Below, piece by piece: positions 53,413 through 64,000 of a DNA stretch of 64,000 bases. The stretch is from Coccinella septempunctata (taxonomy: Eukaryota; Arthropoda; Insecta; Coleoptera; Coccinellidae). Made by a program: the position numbers and the translations under genes. The first letter of the stretch is position 1; the number at the start of each line of letters is the position of its first letter. The DNA lies in assembly GCF_907165205.1 (NCBI RefSeq), contig NC_058193.1, forward strand, positions 26,797,521-26,861,520. The letters run 5' to 3'. The notes under the pieces were generated by a model. The model did not search any database. It saw only the letters and a list, made by a program, of their open reading frames with translations, and was not told the origin of the DNA.

Positions 53413-54749
53413 TATATTTATCTTGATTTATATTTATCTGCTTCTTGTAAAGTACAAGAATCTAATTTGACAAGAAATATTTCCTAGCTTTGCAAAACTG
53501 TCTAGCTTATTTGCAGCAGACTTCACAATGTTGGATTATGTTCTCCCCATCAGAATTCAGATCATACAAGGGATGTATGGACTCAGATGAAATACCTCAT
53601 TCTCTACCAACAAGTTAGAGATCACCAATTTGGATTTTCGAGAGAAGTCATTCTTCAGGAAGAATTGAATTGTACCAGGATCCCTTTGCCCTATCTTGAG
53701 ATTATTGAAATCTCGATCTTCATGAAGCGAAAAGCCATTCGAAATTTCGAAACATTTTTTACTGCACATCAGAATGTATATTTTTGACATATCGATCTTC
53801 GTTGAAAGGATTGTCTTAATTTCATATTTTTTTCTGCGAAGGCAGTAGGTAACATACGTTTTGATGAAGAATACTGTGGAAGAACCTTCTTTCTTGTGTG
53901 ATTGGAATGAGAAATCGAAACATTAAATTCCTACACATTATCAAGTGTTTAGTAAGAATATATTTTTATAGCGATAGAAAGAATTCATTCTCTATAAATC
54001 GATACAACGAATCGCTACGAAAATATAGCGAATGCACATACATACTATCGCATACTATTTTACTGGCGATGTCGTATACTTGAGCTTGAGCAACATTCCA
54101 TTTGAAATTTTCATGTAATTATATGCACGTATTCAGCGAAGCAATTTAAAGGGAACGAATATCAAATAAAATCAAATTATGACTTCCACATTTTCCATTT
54201 ATTCAGGATAGAACAACAGAGAAACGAAACTCATCATTTCACATTTTCCAAGCAAGCTGAATAAATTCCTGTGTAATGTTCCTCTTCAATTCGAAGCTTC
54301 AAATTTTCTTTGCATTATCTCGAATGTCTTTCAGAGCAATTGAAGTGGAAAGTGGATGTTTCCCCCACGCAAGTTATCGATCATGTTCCGTAATATCTCC
54401 CTCCCCTTTAGAATGATGAGGGATATTCAAATGGAACCTTTATGTGGGGCTTTGAACCTCTAAAAATATTCTGTATGGAGATGTGGGATATTTTAACGTT
54501 TTCTCCATGTATGGAATTGGCTCGGTCATCATTGCTAACGGTACTAAAATCAATTGAATTCAGAGTATGAGGAATTTTCTTTCAATTGAGAATTTTAACC
54601 CCACCTTGAATTGAAATGATGTAAACATACAAATTTACGAATTCCCATAATTCTTATTTTGCATTTCTATCGCAAAGATGATTAGATACTCAATTTTTAC
54701 TTCACAACGCAACGTTCCTTGTATAATTGAGGGGATGGTCATGCCGTCT
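53413..54749. other. No recognisable gene
   Basis: AT-rich; open frames up to 77 codons on both strands around 53557-53790 are mutual shadows without motifs. Confidence 0.4.
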
Positions 54750-55436
54750 CTAAAAAGTAATCCTAATATTTGGTACCAGAAATGGAAAAATCGAGTTCTA
54801 CAAGAAACGATTGACGAAACAAATGACTGGTGCATAAAGTGGAAAATCATGCTCAATGGACAAAAAAGCCAAGCAATATTACTACAGAAAAGAAGACTGT
54901 GACCCATAACGAATCTAGAAGTTGACGGCGAAGAAATCGACTGGAAAAATAAAGCCAAATATTTAGAAATAACGCTTGACAAAGGAGTTACTCGGAAAAG
55001 TCATACTGAACAAGCAATCGACAAAACGAAAGCAGCGATGAATAGACTCTACCTTCTGATAGGAAGAAGAAGCCACATGACGAAAGAGACAAAATTGAAG
55101 ATTATCAAAGCCGTTGATAGGCCTCAACTGATTAATGGATCCTGGGGTTTCGCGCCAAAAAGCCATATCGAAAGAATTCAGGCCACTGAAAACAAGCTGC
55201 TACGATGTGCAATAGATGCACCTTGGTTTTTCAGGAATAGACAGATTTATAGGTACCTAAAATGGGAAACCATAACGGAATTCATGAGCAGAAAAGCAGA
55301 GAAATTATTCGAAACAGCGAAAAACCATCCGAATCAAGAACTCAGGAGACTAGTGGACTACGACCCAGAGGGAGACAAAAGGAGAATGCGAATTTACCGA
55401 AGGAGACCAAAAGATCAATTATTAAAAAGAGATTAA
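54750..55436 (+). pseudogene. Jockey-type non-LTR reverse transcriptase, C-terminal part
   Basis: The plus strand reads QETIDETNDWCIKWKIMLNG then QKSQAILLQKRR, a stop at about 54900, and ITNLEVDGEEIDWKNKAKYL (the KYLxxxLD motif). It continues TEQAIDKTKAAMNRLYLLIG, SHMTKETKLKIIKAVDRPQL, SHIERIQATENKLLRCAIDA then PWFFRN, ITEFMSRKAEKLF, and a basic end with a stop at 55434-55436. This order is the thumb and C-terminus of Jockey elements. The usual RP.L.YG.P.WG block is altered to RPQLINGSWGF. Only one stop interrupts about 220 codons, so this is a fairly recent fragment. The 5' part including YADD is missing. The frame is followed by AATAAAG near 55468, possibly its polyadenylation signal. Confidence 0.85.
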
Positions 55437-56426
55437 AATAAGAAGAGAAACTTATTTAAAAAATCCAATAAAGTGTTATCCAGTCCTACCAACACTTGCT
55501 AGAATCATATGTATCACATGTGATATTCGGATTTATCTATTGGAGGAAGGGGAAAACTAAATATGGTGTGCGAATAACAATATCGAACTCAAGGTATGTC
55601 AGTTCAGTTAACAGGCATTAAAACGCGATACCTATTACAATGCAACTAACTGTGTGTGAAAACTTCACCTTACTTTTCTCGACACCTAAAAAGAAACAAG
55701 GTAGTAAATAAACAACACCATAAAGATGTCATCAAATGGGAATCTGCCACTGACTTCTAACATGCTACAACCATAAAATCTCAGCAGTTAAAGTTCGGTC
55801 AAACAACCATCGACTTCTACATCATTACCATCATGCAACAGAATCAAGTCGACCAAATTGTGACAATCAGCTGGAGATATGATGATCCCTATTTGAATAA
55901 GTAACGACTGCTTTTGTCGCGTGGCTACATGTTACACTAGTATGCGAATTTCCGTTTCTAGACCCACAACCTACTCTCATTCTTCACATGGTTGATACGA
56001 TGACCCATTTTTAGGAGCTGTGTTAAAAATTGTGCAAATGCAAGTGCGAATCAAATATTTTCCGTATGCGTATGCCTACACGTGTCGCAGGGATCTTTAC
56101 TCGACCACATCACCATTTTTTGTAGATTTTTAGAATGCACACATGCCCACTTTTCTGCTTCCTTCCGGTTTCTCTGTGAAGATCGTGATGGTTTGAGTGA
56201 TATTATGGAACATTTTGCTACCCTTTATATCGCCGAGTCCCCACTAATAATTTTCTAACGATTTGTTAAAGGCACAAGAAAATTTTTTATATATAATATC
56301 ATACGGGGATATTTTATAATAAAAAGTCATGGGGACAGTTTGGAAATATCTGATAGATTTTTCCATCAATATTAGTCTTTATAGGTATCAATGATTAATT
56401 TAGGAAGTTCTGTCTTCTGCTAGATA
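55437..56426. other. No recognisable gene
   Basis: The first ~60 bp may be the Jockey 3' untranslated region. The rest is AT-rich and without motifs. Confidence 0.4.
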
Positions 56427-57208
56427 TGGGGAGTCCGGGAGAGTGGAACCCCTTTTCATTCCGATGCCATTCTGCGATCAAAAATCTATTTTCATAATAT
56501 CTGATATCATCTCAAAATTCACGGTTTAACTAGGTCCATGATACATGAAGCCAAGAAAATTTTAAATTGTTAGGAGGTTGAAAAAGGTCAAGTTATTAGA
56601 TAGGCAAATCTTTTTTCAGGAACCGAAAATTAGCTCATGTCTCCCTAAGCCATGGAAGAGTTGAACAGGGGGCGAGAGAGACTTGACCATAAGTTTGTTT
56701 ATCTTATTTCCGAGATTTTTTTGAACCTTTGTATTTTGTTTCATATTTATTTCTATTATTCAAACTATTATCTAAGCTGAGTGCGGGAAAGTTGAACTAC
56801 TGATTATGTCTCCCGACCATAGGCATGGGTCAAGTCTCCCGCACTCCCTTTCATTCTATTCAACAGATGTTTTCTTGAAACTTTTACAACTAATAATAAA
56901 AAGGCTCATGGTATGTAAAACATATAAACCAATGAAAGCAATAAAACTCAATAACACCACGCTCCTATCAAACTTTTCAGACAGTGTAATAAACAATAAT
57001 TATTCAGTTTCTTACTTCCTAACAACAAAATCACGCTCAACCCTCTCACACTGAACTGTTCTGATGGCGGCCAAAATGGAGCCGCCGCTAGTTGTGCCTT
57101 GTTACGAGTATGTCGGAAGCTATTTACGAAACCGGTAGCGCGAAATTTAAATTGAAATATTTGAGGTGGTTCAAGTCTCCTACCTGAGCAAGTCTCCCAG
57201 ACTCCCCC
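56427..57208 (-). mobile_element. TIR element 'GGGGAGTCC', copy D (inverted)
   Basis: On plus the segment begins TGGGGAGTCCGGGAGAGT (the right end of the family, reverse complemented) and ends GTCTCCCAGACTCCCCC, followed by TA. TA also precedes it (56425-56426). 782 bp, the shortest full copy. It holds the same GGGAGACTTGA motif series. The Tc1 target position is reduced to TATTATTCAAACTATTATC. Confidence 0.9.
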
Positions 57209-57394
57209 TACTATATCATATTATTATCGATTTTTCTTCTGCGGTTCGTACAAGAACTTCAGTTTTGATCTTAAAGGTACGGGTGTTCTGATGGGATATA
57301 TTTTTGACCTATCTCTTCGTGGTAACACTTGTTATTTTTTATAGGCTGACTTTTTCTCAGCATAATCTGGCATTGCACTATGAATTCACTCAAG

Positions 57395-58030
57395 ACTTAA
57401 TGCTCGACTTTAGCCTTGTGGCTTTCACACTCCTCTCCAGAGGATCATTCACTTATCTCAGACGGTTCAGATATGCAGGATTTTGAAGACCTTTCCCGGT
57501 TTTCAAGCTGATGGTGGTGGTCAGTCCCAGGCTGTTCCTAGGCTTCTTGTTGGAAGGAAATCACTTGATCCTGGATGGCAATGATAACGCCACCTGTCTC
57601 GGGAAACAACCGGAAGTCAATCAGTAGTTCGACGAAATATGTCGACGTAATCATGGTTGACCTTGTTCTGGTTTCAGGCACGGTTTGCCAATCAGTTTTA
57701 GAACTTTGCTCTTTGCAGAGCGTTCGACGATTTCAAAATCATCCTTTTGCAGATTTAACGTAGCAGAACTACCAGCATAGCAAAATCCTCGACGAAGATC
57801 TGATGAAACCGCTTTGTTCAAGAAAAATTAACAAAGTCCACATACGGTGGGACAAATTAACAATTCCTGGACCCGAAAATGTCGAAACATCTCTTTTCGT
57901 TCATTGTGATGTCTTTGATGTTTCGTCCGCATTGATCTCATTTTTCTCTGTAGGGCTATTAAATCGGTGGTGGTCCAAGAGATGATATCGTAGGACTAGC
58001 TCAGTGCTGAGCAAGGGAAGATATTGATCG
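57395..58030 (-). pseudogene. Endonuclease-type non-LTR retrotransposon, copy C (deleted)
   Basis: 57410-57480 matches 31935-32015 of copy B (GACTTTAGCCTT, CCTCTCCAGRGRAHCATTCAC-like, then TTCACTTATC), the 3' part. 57958-58025 matches 32752-32830 (TTAAATCGGTGGTGGTCCAA, CAGTGCTGAGCAAG). Between them, on minus, GGVIIAIQDQVISFQQEA (about 57540-57600) resembles a block upstream of the zinc knuckle in this family. The nuclease part is absent, so the copy is internally deleted or rearranged. Confidence 0.65.
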
Positions 58031-58439
58031 CTTATCATTCTTATTATTATTGGATCGGAGTTGTTGTACCGTAGCTACCTTAGGAGCCCCCGACGTCCTT
58101 GGGAGCCTTAGCTTCTACCTCATTAGGATCCAGGAATGCCTTCCCCAAATGTGCTGCTTTTAGGCCAGCAAGATCTGACGCTTTCATATTATCAGTTCAG
58201 CTATTTCTTCTTTCAAACCTCAGAGCCTGCATGTCTCATGTGCTGACTTCCACATGTGGTGCACAAGATATTTGTACTGACAGTGTCCTGTCAACAGTTC
58301 CTTCATCATTCGAAGCTCAGCTCGTGGTAGCTTTCTGTTGTTGTTTGGTGAAGGCACCACTAATATTTTTGCCTTTGCAAATGTTTGTTTAGAGGGTAGA
58401 ACGTTTAAAACTTATTTTTGCTCATTCCATACAGGATAT
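58031..58439. other. Unassigned, possibly retroelement-derived
   Basis: A 97-codon plus frame (58099-58392), and on minus a readable stretch KASDLAGLKAAHLGKAFLDP. Neither is recognised. It may belong to the neighbouring minus-strand retroelement. Confidence 0.25.
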
Positions 58440-58830
58440 AAATACGAAAACGGAAAATCGCCACCGGGACAACCTCAAGCACTGTCCCAGAGCGTCCGGT
58501 GGCACAACGTACTGAATGGCGTTGGACACGCAACCGTTTATGTTTTCATTCACGTTTGGCTTTAATGTTCAGCGGTCGGACAGGCGAGGCGGTTCATCGT
58601 TGTAGCCATGGAAATAACAAATGCCGACGAAACGCGCGGGATTATAGAAGTGAATCGGTGTCGGATTGATCGCCTATTAGATTGAATTGGCTGGCTATTA
58701 ACTCGTGTATGTCACGCACAACTGACATCTAGCGTGAATTTGATGACTTCGTGATACTGACACTCCATAGTGTTCGCGTGCCGACACCGGAGACGATGTT
58801 GTCATTCGGCATGTAGCGATCTTACCATCT
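58440..58830. other. CpG-rich, repeat-free block (candidate regulatory sequence)
   Basis: GC-balanced, with many CpG words (GCCGACGAAACGCGCGGG at 58622-58639, CGCGTGCCGACACCGGAGAC at 58775-58794). No mobile-element motif or inverted repeat. Similar in character to 22260-22720. Host regulatory function is inference. Confidence 0.3.
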
Positions 58831-58993
58831 TTCGGTTATAATTCAGGATACTATCAAATTCACTGGTTAGGTTATTGGGAAAAGATCTCTCATGAACGAT
58901 TAATTAAGACATTTCAAGGATTATCTTGGATCACCAAGGTTTCGCGATGTTTTGCGATGTGATAGCAGCTTTGTTTTCGCTTAAGCCTAATAT

Positions 58994-59099
58994 TGGGTTG
59001 ATGCAGACTCCCCAAGAACTAAGACCTTAGAAAGAAACCAATCTGATCGGCTTATGTCGTTTCTTAGCTCTCAGTCCTTAGGGAGTCTGCATAAACCCA
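58994..59099. mobile_element. Short hairpin MITE, TGGGTT.ATGCAGACTCCC arms
   Basis: Left arm TGGGTTGATGCAGACTCCCC, right arm (reverse complement) TGGGTTTATGCAGACTCCCT. Pairing continues inward through AAG.ACT.AGA. 106 bp, no coding content. Confidence 0.75.
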
Positions 59100-60599
59100 C
59101 CATAACGATCAAAAACTGGAGAATTAACCTCAAAACACTAAGGCTTTCAGTCAGTTATCTCATATAGGTTCTGGTTCACAGCCATGAACCATACAGTGAA
59201 TTTCAATGAAGCGAACAGGGAAAAACTTGAAATTTGAGATTGTAACTGTGAACAAAATTTGCATTAAAACTAGTCCCAAAAACAAAAAGACCCTATTAGA
59301 TATTATATTTTGGTGTAGCAAAGAGATCATACAGTAATAATGAATAAAAATAATAAATAATTTCTTGGAAAATATTCGTTTGATGCTGCATTTATCGGAA
59401 GTTAAACAATTCCATTAACTTAATGGACCGATAACTTCTAATGGCAGTTTCTGAAGTTCGGAAAGAAAAACTTCCGATAAACTTGGATTAACAGTGAGGT
59501 ATTCAACCTCACTTTAGTAGATACCATACTATTGTTTGATTATCAATCATTTTATAGTCCTTCTTCTTGGATTTCTTAAGAAAAAATACATAAAGTCTCA
59601 CGGCTCTACATGCTCTCACAAGCATACTATCTTGGTGAAATTCGCAATAATATTGTTGCATGCATTTTACGATTTTTCTTCTACAGCCTCCAAATTCGAT
59701 CTCTACACCTTGCAAGGAGTGTGACGTCAAATAACCTTGAAGTGAAGTATCCAAAGGTGGGAACTTGCGAAAAGACAGGAAGGATATCCGTAAATATTCC
59801 AACAAATCCTCCCCATTGAATTTTTTCATAATAATCTGTTCATTACATCTGATCTGTTCGATTCAATATTATTATGATTTAACATTTTACATGATTCACA
59901 CAATCGTTACCTACAAAGCAATGCGACTCGAACACACTGTATACAAAGGAGATGAATATCTGCAAGGGCAAAATCGAGACAACAGACGCAAGGTCGAGGA
60001 CACAAAGTTACGGACCTTGTACTACAAGACGTTTAATTGCCGGTGCAAGCCAGATCCGATCGAAGTATTCTGTAGACCTACAAATCACGTTGTTCGTATC
60101 TCCTGACGCATCGGCGGACTCGGAGACAGTACGGTGAAGTCGACCATTGTTAGACCGAGATAAGGACAATAGATTTCATAGCAACAGTTTTAGATTATGT
60201 TCCAAACGTATAATGATAATGAAGACCATATGGCAGCATTCATATACAGCGTGTCAAATTCGACAGTTGGGAATGGAGAATATGTGGATATATCGTAAAT
60301 GTCGACTAATAGCTCCAGCGTTGAGGAAATACATTATTCATATTTTATGATACTCACATGAGGATTCGATAGTCATAAGATTGTTGAGAAAACCTAATTT
60401 CCATTCATGAGAAATGTAGGTATTATTCAAACTGTTGATTGGTTTTTTTGGTCTTTTCTCAATTATGGAAGTCCACATACCACTCTTCATTGATATCTTT
60501 CCATATTTCAGCTGTATCGTGATAAGTTCCACACAACGAGTGAGGCTATAATAAAACATCGGACTCTCTTGTCGTGCTACTTCCATTGGAAACGCTGTT
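59100..60599. other. No recognisable gene
   Basis: AT-rich. A small inverted repeat (TTTATCGGAAGTT 59391-59403 with AACTTCCGATAAA 59469-59481) may be another MITE remnant. Open frames of 60-113 codons at 59509-60106 overlap on both strands and show no motif. Confidence 0.4.
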
Positions 60600-60770
60600 A
60601 AGAAAATATTCCATTGTCTATTATACAGACGATATCACTTTCTGAAAGATTTGATGAGATCCGTGCATGGGTCGGTGATTAGAATTGATAAAGCTGACTA
60701 TAAATTCGTTGAGAACACAAAAAGATTCGAAAAATATAAATATATCGGTGGCGTTGTTCTTGCACCTAGA
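60600..60770 (+). pseudogene. Reverse transcriptase remnant (very decayed)
   Basis: CATTGTCTATTATACAGACG gives IVYYTDD (a YADD-like box), followed after frameshifts by IDKADYKFVENTKRFEKYKY then IGGVV, which resembles INEGKTKYM....FE.V..FKYLGSIV of non-LTR RTs. About 55 codons only. Moderate to low certainty. Confidence 0.45.
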
Positions 60771-60786
60771 CTGGCAACATAGGACT

Positions 60787-60955
60787 ACGTTTAGTGATGC
60801 CCACGAGACCAACTAGAACTAGTTGACACTCAACTGAAGTCTCGTCTCGTCGATAAGACATGAAGTCTCGAATCGAGCCTCGCATCGTGAGCTCTAGCCT
60901 CGTCTCGTCTAGAATCTCGTGAAAGTCTCGTAGTCTCGTGGTTCATAACGTTTTG
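60787..60955. repeat. TCTCG-rich cluster 1
   Basis: TCTCG occurs about ten times in 110 bp (AAGTCTCGTCTCGTCGAT, CCTCGTCTCGTCTAG, AGTCTCGTAGTCTCGTGG), preceded by the inverse word CGAGAC. A similar cluster lies at 62230-62310. Confidence 0.7.
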
Positions 60956-61510
60956 TGCAAGCGGACTATTTAAACCTTATAATAATTATAGGCATATTCT
61001 TGTTAATCTACCGGTTAATTTTTCCCAATTATAAACCTTTAGAAGTATGATATTGATAATTTTTTTTTGAATTTGTTATGAGTGCTTCTCGACAATTGTC
61101 GGTTTTGATCGACTTATTCTGAAGTTAATGTTGTAATTAACCTTTTGAAAATTGAAGTTCGAAGTACCTCATAAAGCTTTCTGCATACACAAATTTCAAT
61201 TCTATTCAACTCATGAAAAGTATCTATGCTTTCGAATGTTAGAAAATATTGCTGCGTTGCTTAATATTATGCCTTCAGTTGAATTGTTTTTGCTCTGCCA
61301 TTTTAATCTATGTCGTTCAACTTCAACACCCTGTTTGTTTTTCCCACAGCAAATGCATCTCAAGACATATTTGGTCCTACTGCTATATTCTGCAAAAAAT
61401 ATATATAATTCTAATGAAAATAACTGGCCCTTAGAAATCTTAAATGAGAAAAAATAGGAAAAAGTGATATGAATACGAAGAAATGATTCCGAAGTTTTCA
61501 AATATGGAGG
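60956..61510. other. Non-coding, includes dispersed repeat partner
   Basis: 61310-61500 matches the repeat blocks at 48116-48290 and 49005-49070. Otherwise AT-rich; the 101-codon plus and 96-codon minus frames are shadows of each other. Confidence 0.4.
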
Positions 61511-61615
61511 AAATAGTACATTGTTTACCGGTTAGGAAAAGCCTAAAATCCTGGACGACTGTGAACACACAGAGTCCTGGAATGTGGCTTTTCCTAAGAG
61601 GTAAACATACTATTT
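61511..61615. repeat. Imperfect hairpin, ~105 nt, precursor-miRNA-like
   Basis: AAATAGTA...GTTTACC.. TTAGGAAAAGCC...CC.GGAC on the left pairs with the right half, with small mismatches and one bulge. The loop of about 17 nt is GACTGTGAACACACAGA. The 12 bp block TTAGGAAAAGCC is perfect. Size and mismatch pattern suit either a MITE or a pre-miRNA. No known miRNA was recognised. Confidence 0.55.
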
Positions 61616-62229
61616 TTCCGAAAATCGTTTGCAATTCGACAGATATTAACTAATTTCGAAAAAATCGCGATTTATGTTATTCATAAATAAAGATGCTTTG
61701 AAATTCGTAATGAAATTGGTTGCTTTACTGTGCATTAATGTTGAAGTGTCAATCTTGTCGCATATAAATCGCTGGTGTTCTCGAAAACAAAACAGTGTAA
61801 AATGATGAGTGATGATGAAGTTTCCATTTCTGGGACTCCTCCAGAGCTGCTTTCTCAGAATTATTGCCAAAAAAATCAAGAGAACAATACGAATATACAT
61901 ATAAACGTTTTATGGACTATCGCAAAAGAGTAAAAAAACGAGTTCTTTCTCAGAAAATATTGTATTGGCATACTTCTTGTCAAATAATCTGTAAATATTA
62001 CAAACTGACTTTAAAATGTATTCTGCATTACATCGAGATTTTCAAAGTATGAATTAATTCTTGTGCACAGTCATTTATGTAGAACAATATCATAATTTCT
62101 TTACAGTAAGCAAATTAATATATCCTAAGTTGGGAAATCTTAACTTTTTCTTCGAGAAATTTTGTCTGGAATGTCAAAATTTCCTAGGGATTTGCGAAAA
62201 ATTATTTTATTGTCCAAAATATTCAGGAG
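61616..62229. other. No recognisable gene
   Basis: AT-rich, short open frames only. 62205-62240 matches part of the dispersed repeat at 49100-49130. Confidence 0.4.
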
Positions 62230-62310
62230 ACCATTGCGAGACATTTGACGAGACCGAGAAAAGTCTCGTCTCGTCTCGTCTCGTCGATGAAATATCAAGT
62301 CTCGTCTTGA
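62230..62310. repeat. TCTCG-rich cluster 2
   Basis: GTCTCGTCTCGTCTCGTCTC at 62266-62285 followed by GTCGATGAAATATCAAGTCTCG. It has the same sequence of words as cluster 1 (CGAGAC, then GTCTCG repeats, then GTCGAT). Confidence 0.75.
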
Positions 62311-62867
62311 AAATTCACTTCAATTTACTGAGAACTGCCGTAAAATGTTCTCAAGGATAGGGTAGGTGCAATTCGAAATGTCATATCGAACACAGCATTT
62401 CCAGGAATCTATTGAAGACAAACGAGCGGAAATAAATTCCTCGAAATCATTCAATTTCACCTCCCATCATATCCGGCGACACGACATTAATGGAGAATAA
62501 CGCGAAATCAAATAAAGTCCGAATTTGACCATTGATGGATATTCTATAGATTCACCTGACAGCCATGAACGAAATTTCATTTCACCGGAACGGCATCGTA
62601 AAGGAAAACCACAAAGAAATTTCTCATCGTATAGGCCGGTAGATTTCGCGGGATGTTTTCTTTGAGACGTGGGTTTCTTGGGCAGGAATGAAGGAACGGA
62701 ATGTGTAGGTTACACTTTTATCAGTCCATTATTTCCGATTATAAATTTTGAAGTCGAACCTGGAAAAAATTAAAGAATGAAATCTGGAAGATCCAAAACG
62801 ACGGAAAGCAGTAAATTTTAAGCATGGGTCGTTGACTTTTTTATGGGTTTCCTCTCACATCATATGA
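62311..62867. other. GC-balanced spacer, possible regulatory DNA
   Basis: About 62440-62700 has CpG-containing words (CCGGCGACACGAC, ACCGGAACGGCATCG) and no mobile-element motif. No open frame. Confidence 0.2.
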
Positions 62868-63550
62868 AACGACCTCAATCTGAAGACCAAGACAGCTGTT
62901 CACAAAGCAGTCGTCCTCCCAAATCTTCTTTACGAAAGCGAAAACTGGACTCCCTACTGGCGACACATAAAACAGCTTGAACAAACGTACAACGTCATCT
63001 AAGACAAATAATGCATATCAGATGGTTCCACAAAGTTTCAAATGCAGAAGTCTTGCAGCTCGAGAGTTCTTAACAATTGATATTTAACTAACGAGGGCCC
63101 GACTCAGATGCAGCGGCCACATTCTGAGGATGCAAGTGCAAGAAACAAGACTCCCCTGTGTAAGACGAATTCACATAGGTAGTTCGGAAACCAGCAGGAC
63201 AGTATAAGAGGTTCAAGGATTTACTGCATCAATCCCTAAAATCAGTTAATGCCAATCATAACTGAGAACAACTAGCGTAAGACAGATCACAGTGGAGGTC
63301 CTTGGTCCACAGCTATAATGGAGACTCGAGAAGGATACAGTGGCGGCCAGATCTGGTATGTCACTATCCATGCCCAGGGTGTGGAAGGATTTGTAGGTCA
63401 CGGTTGGGTCTTTGCAGTCACAGAAGGGCACACAGTCACAAGTAGCCCTGAGAAATTATAACTTTGATCGCACCGATAGTCATTTTTTTTGTCTTTTTGT
63501 AGATTCTTTCTCGGTAACGAGATTCAGCAAAGCAAAGAATGAATGAATGA
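62868..63550 (+). mobile_element. CR1/L2-like non-LTR retrotransposon, copy 2 (3' end only)
   Basis: Collinear with the minus-strand copy at 22836-24260, starting in the RT C-terminus (GACCTCAATCTGAAGACCAA, encoding LNLKTKTAVHKAVVLP). It continues through the basic block and the zinc-finger region to the shared 3' end GATTCAGCAAAG and GAAT repeats at 63537-63550. The frame is broken by many stops; for instance the finger ends in CTGTGTGCCC-type changes. Strong 5' truncation. Confidence 0.85.
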
Positions 63551-64000
63551 TGGAACGAGAGGGTTAAAAATGAGAAAATGTTGTTTGGAGACAAATAACG
63601 GTTAAGTTATACACTATTTTCCAGAAGTAATTTCTGTTCGAATGATCAAATAAATAATAAAATAACAATTTTCGGCTCCTTGATGAAACTCTACATCAAC
63701 CATTAACAGAAAATAGTCCGAAATATCATCTTATTTCAATTCCTTGTTTTTCGAATCCTAGGAGGGAAAACCCATTGAAAATTTAAAAAAATGCATCCCC
63801 TTCAGAAAAATTCTATATTATTCACTTCTCTCTGTATGAGATATTAGCAGAGTGCGACATTAAATAGCGATAGAAGGCAAATCAGTATCTCCTTTGTTCT
63901 CACTTTACCATTCTGCTAAGAATATTAAAGGTGAGAGAAACCATAATCTGAAAACTAGTTGACATAGATTCATGAAATTAAAAAATTTAATTATGAATTC
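63551..64000. other. No recognisable gene
   Basis: AT-rich. The last six bases form an EcoRI site (gaattc). Confidence 0.45.

Noticed and set aside
1..64000. CRISPR arrays, rRNA or tRNA genes, known conserved insect miRNAs
   Set aside because: Scanned for spaced direct repeats, tRNA-like cloverleaf boxes and several well-known miRNA seeds; none found by eye.

Overview
The window looks like AT-rich arthropod, most probably insect, genomic DNA. The evidence is a mix of repeat types typical of insect genomes: mariner and Tc1 transposons, Jockey-type, CR1/L2-like and endonuclease-bearing non-LTR retrotransposons, and many short foldback MITEs. I cannot name the order or species. No host protein-coding gene, tRNA or rRNA was recognised. 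Every open reading frame with recognisable protein similarity belongs to a mobile element, and every one is truncated, frameshifted or interrupted by stops. Family names come from motif recognition by eye, not from searches.

Layout. 0.7-1.6 kb: first copy of a TIR element (family 'GGGGAGTCC'). 2.8-4.0 kb: decayed non-LTR C-terminus with a restriction-like endonuclease signature. 5.6-7.7 kb: an RT fragment, two hammerhead-like motifs and a Harbinger-like MITE. 8-15 kb: mostly anonymous DNA with three CpG-bearing islands, one MITE, and a ~145 bp tandem array running directly into a ~175 bp tandem array. 16.5-22 kb: an RNase H-bearing retroelement fragment and a cluster of foldback elements. 22.3-25.4 kb: a CpG-rich block, then a CR1/L2-like element (-) and an RNase H-type element (+). 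28.3-30.7 kb: second 'GGGGAGTCC' copy with a complete 1482 bp Tc1 element nested in it. 31-34.6 kb: a GC-rich patch, a second endonuclease-type retroelement (-) and an RT fragment. 38.2-39.5 kb: nearly full-length dead mariner. 42.7-43.3 kb: a 629 bp foldback. 44.7-47.1 kb: retroelement and Tc1 remains. 48.5 kb: a sequence with all core features of a hammerhead ribozyme. 49.3-50.1 kb: third 'GGGGAGTCC' copy. 51.6-53.4 kb: two more mariner copies, one with a 135 bp hairpin MITE inserted near its right end. 54.7-55.4 kb: Jockey C-terminus. 56.4-58.1 kb: fourth 'GGGGAGTCC' copy (-) and a third endonuclease-type fragment. 58.4-64 kb: a CpG island, small hairpins, two TCTCG clusters and a second CR1/L2-like 3' end.

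The elements make up layered insertions, not a working pathway. Tc1 in 'GGGGAGTCC' copy B and the hairpin in mariner copy 2 can both be dated relative to their hosts, because uninterrupted sibling copies in this same window show the empty sites. The most notable items are the hammerhead at 48.5 kb with several weaker relatives, the four-copy TIR family with repeated internal GGGAGACTTGA motifs, and the CpG-rich blocks that may be host regulatory sequence.
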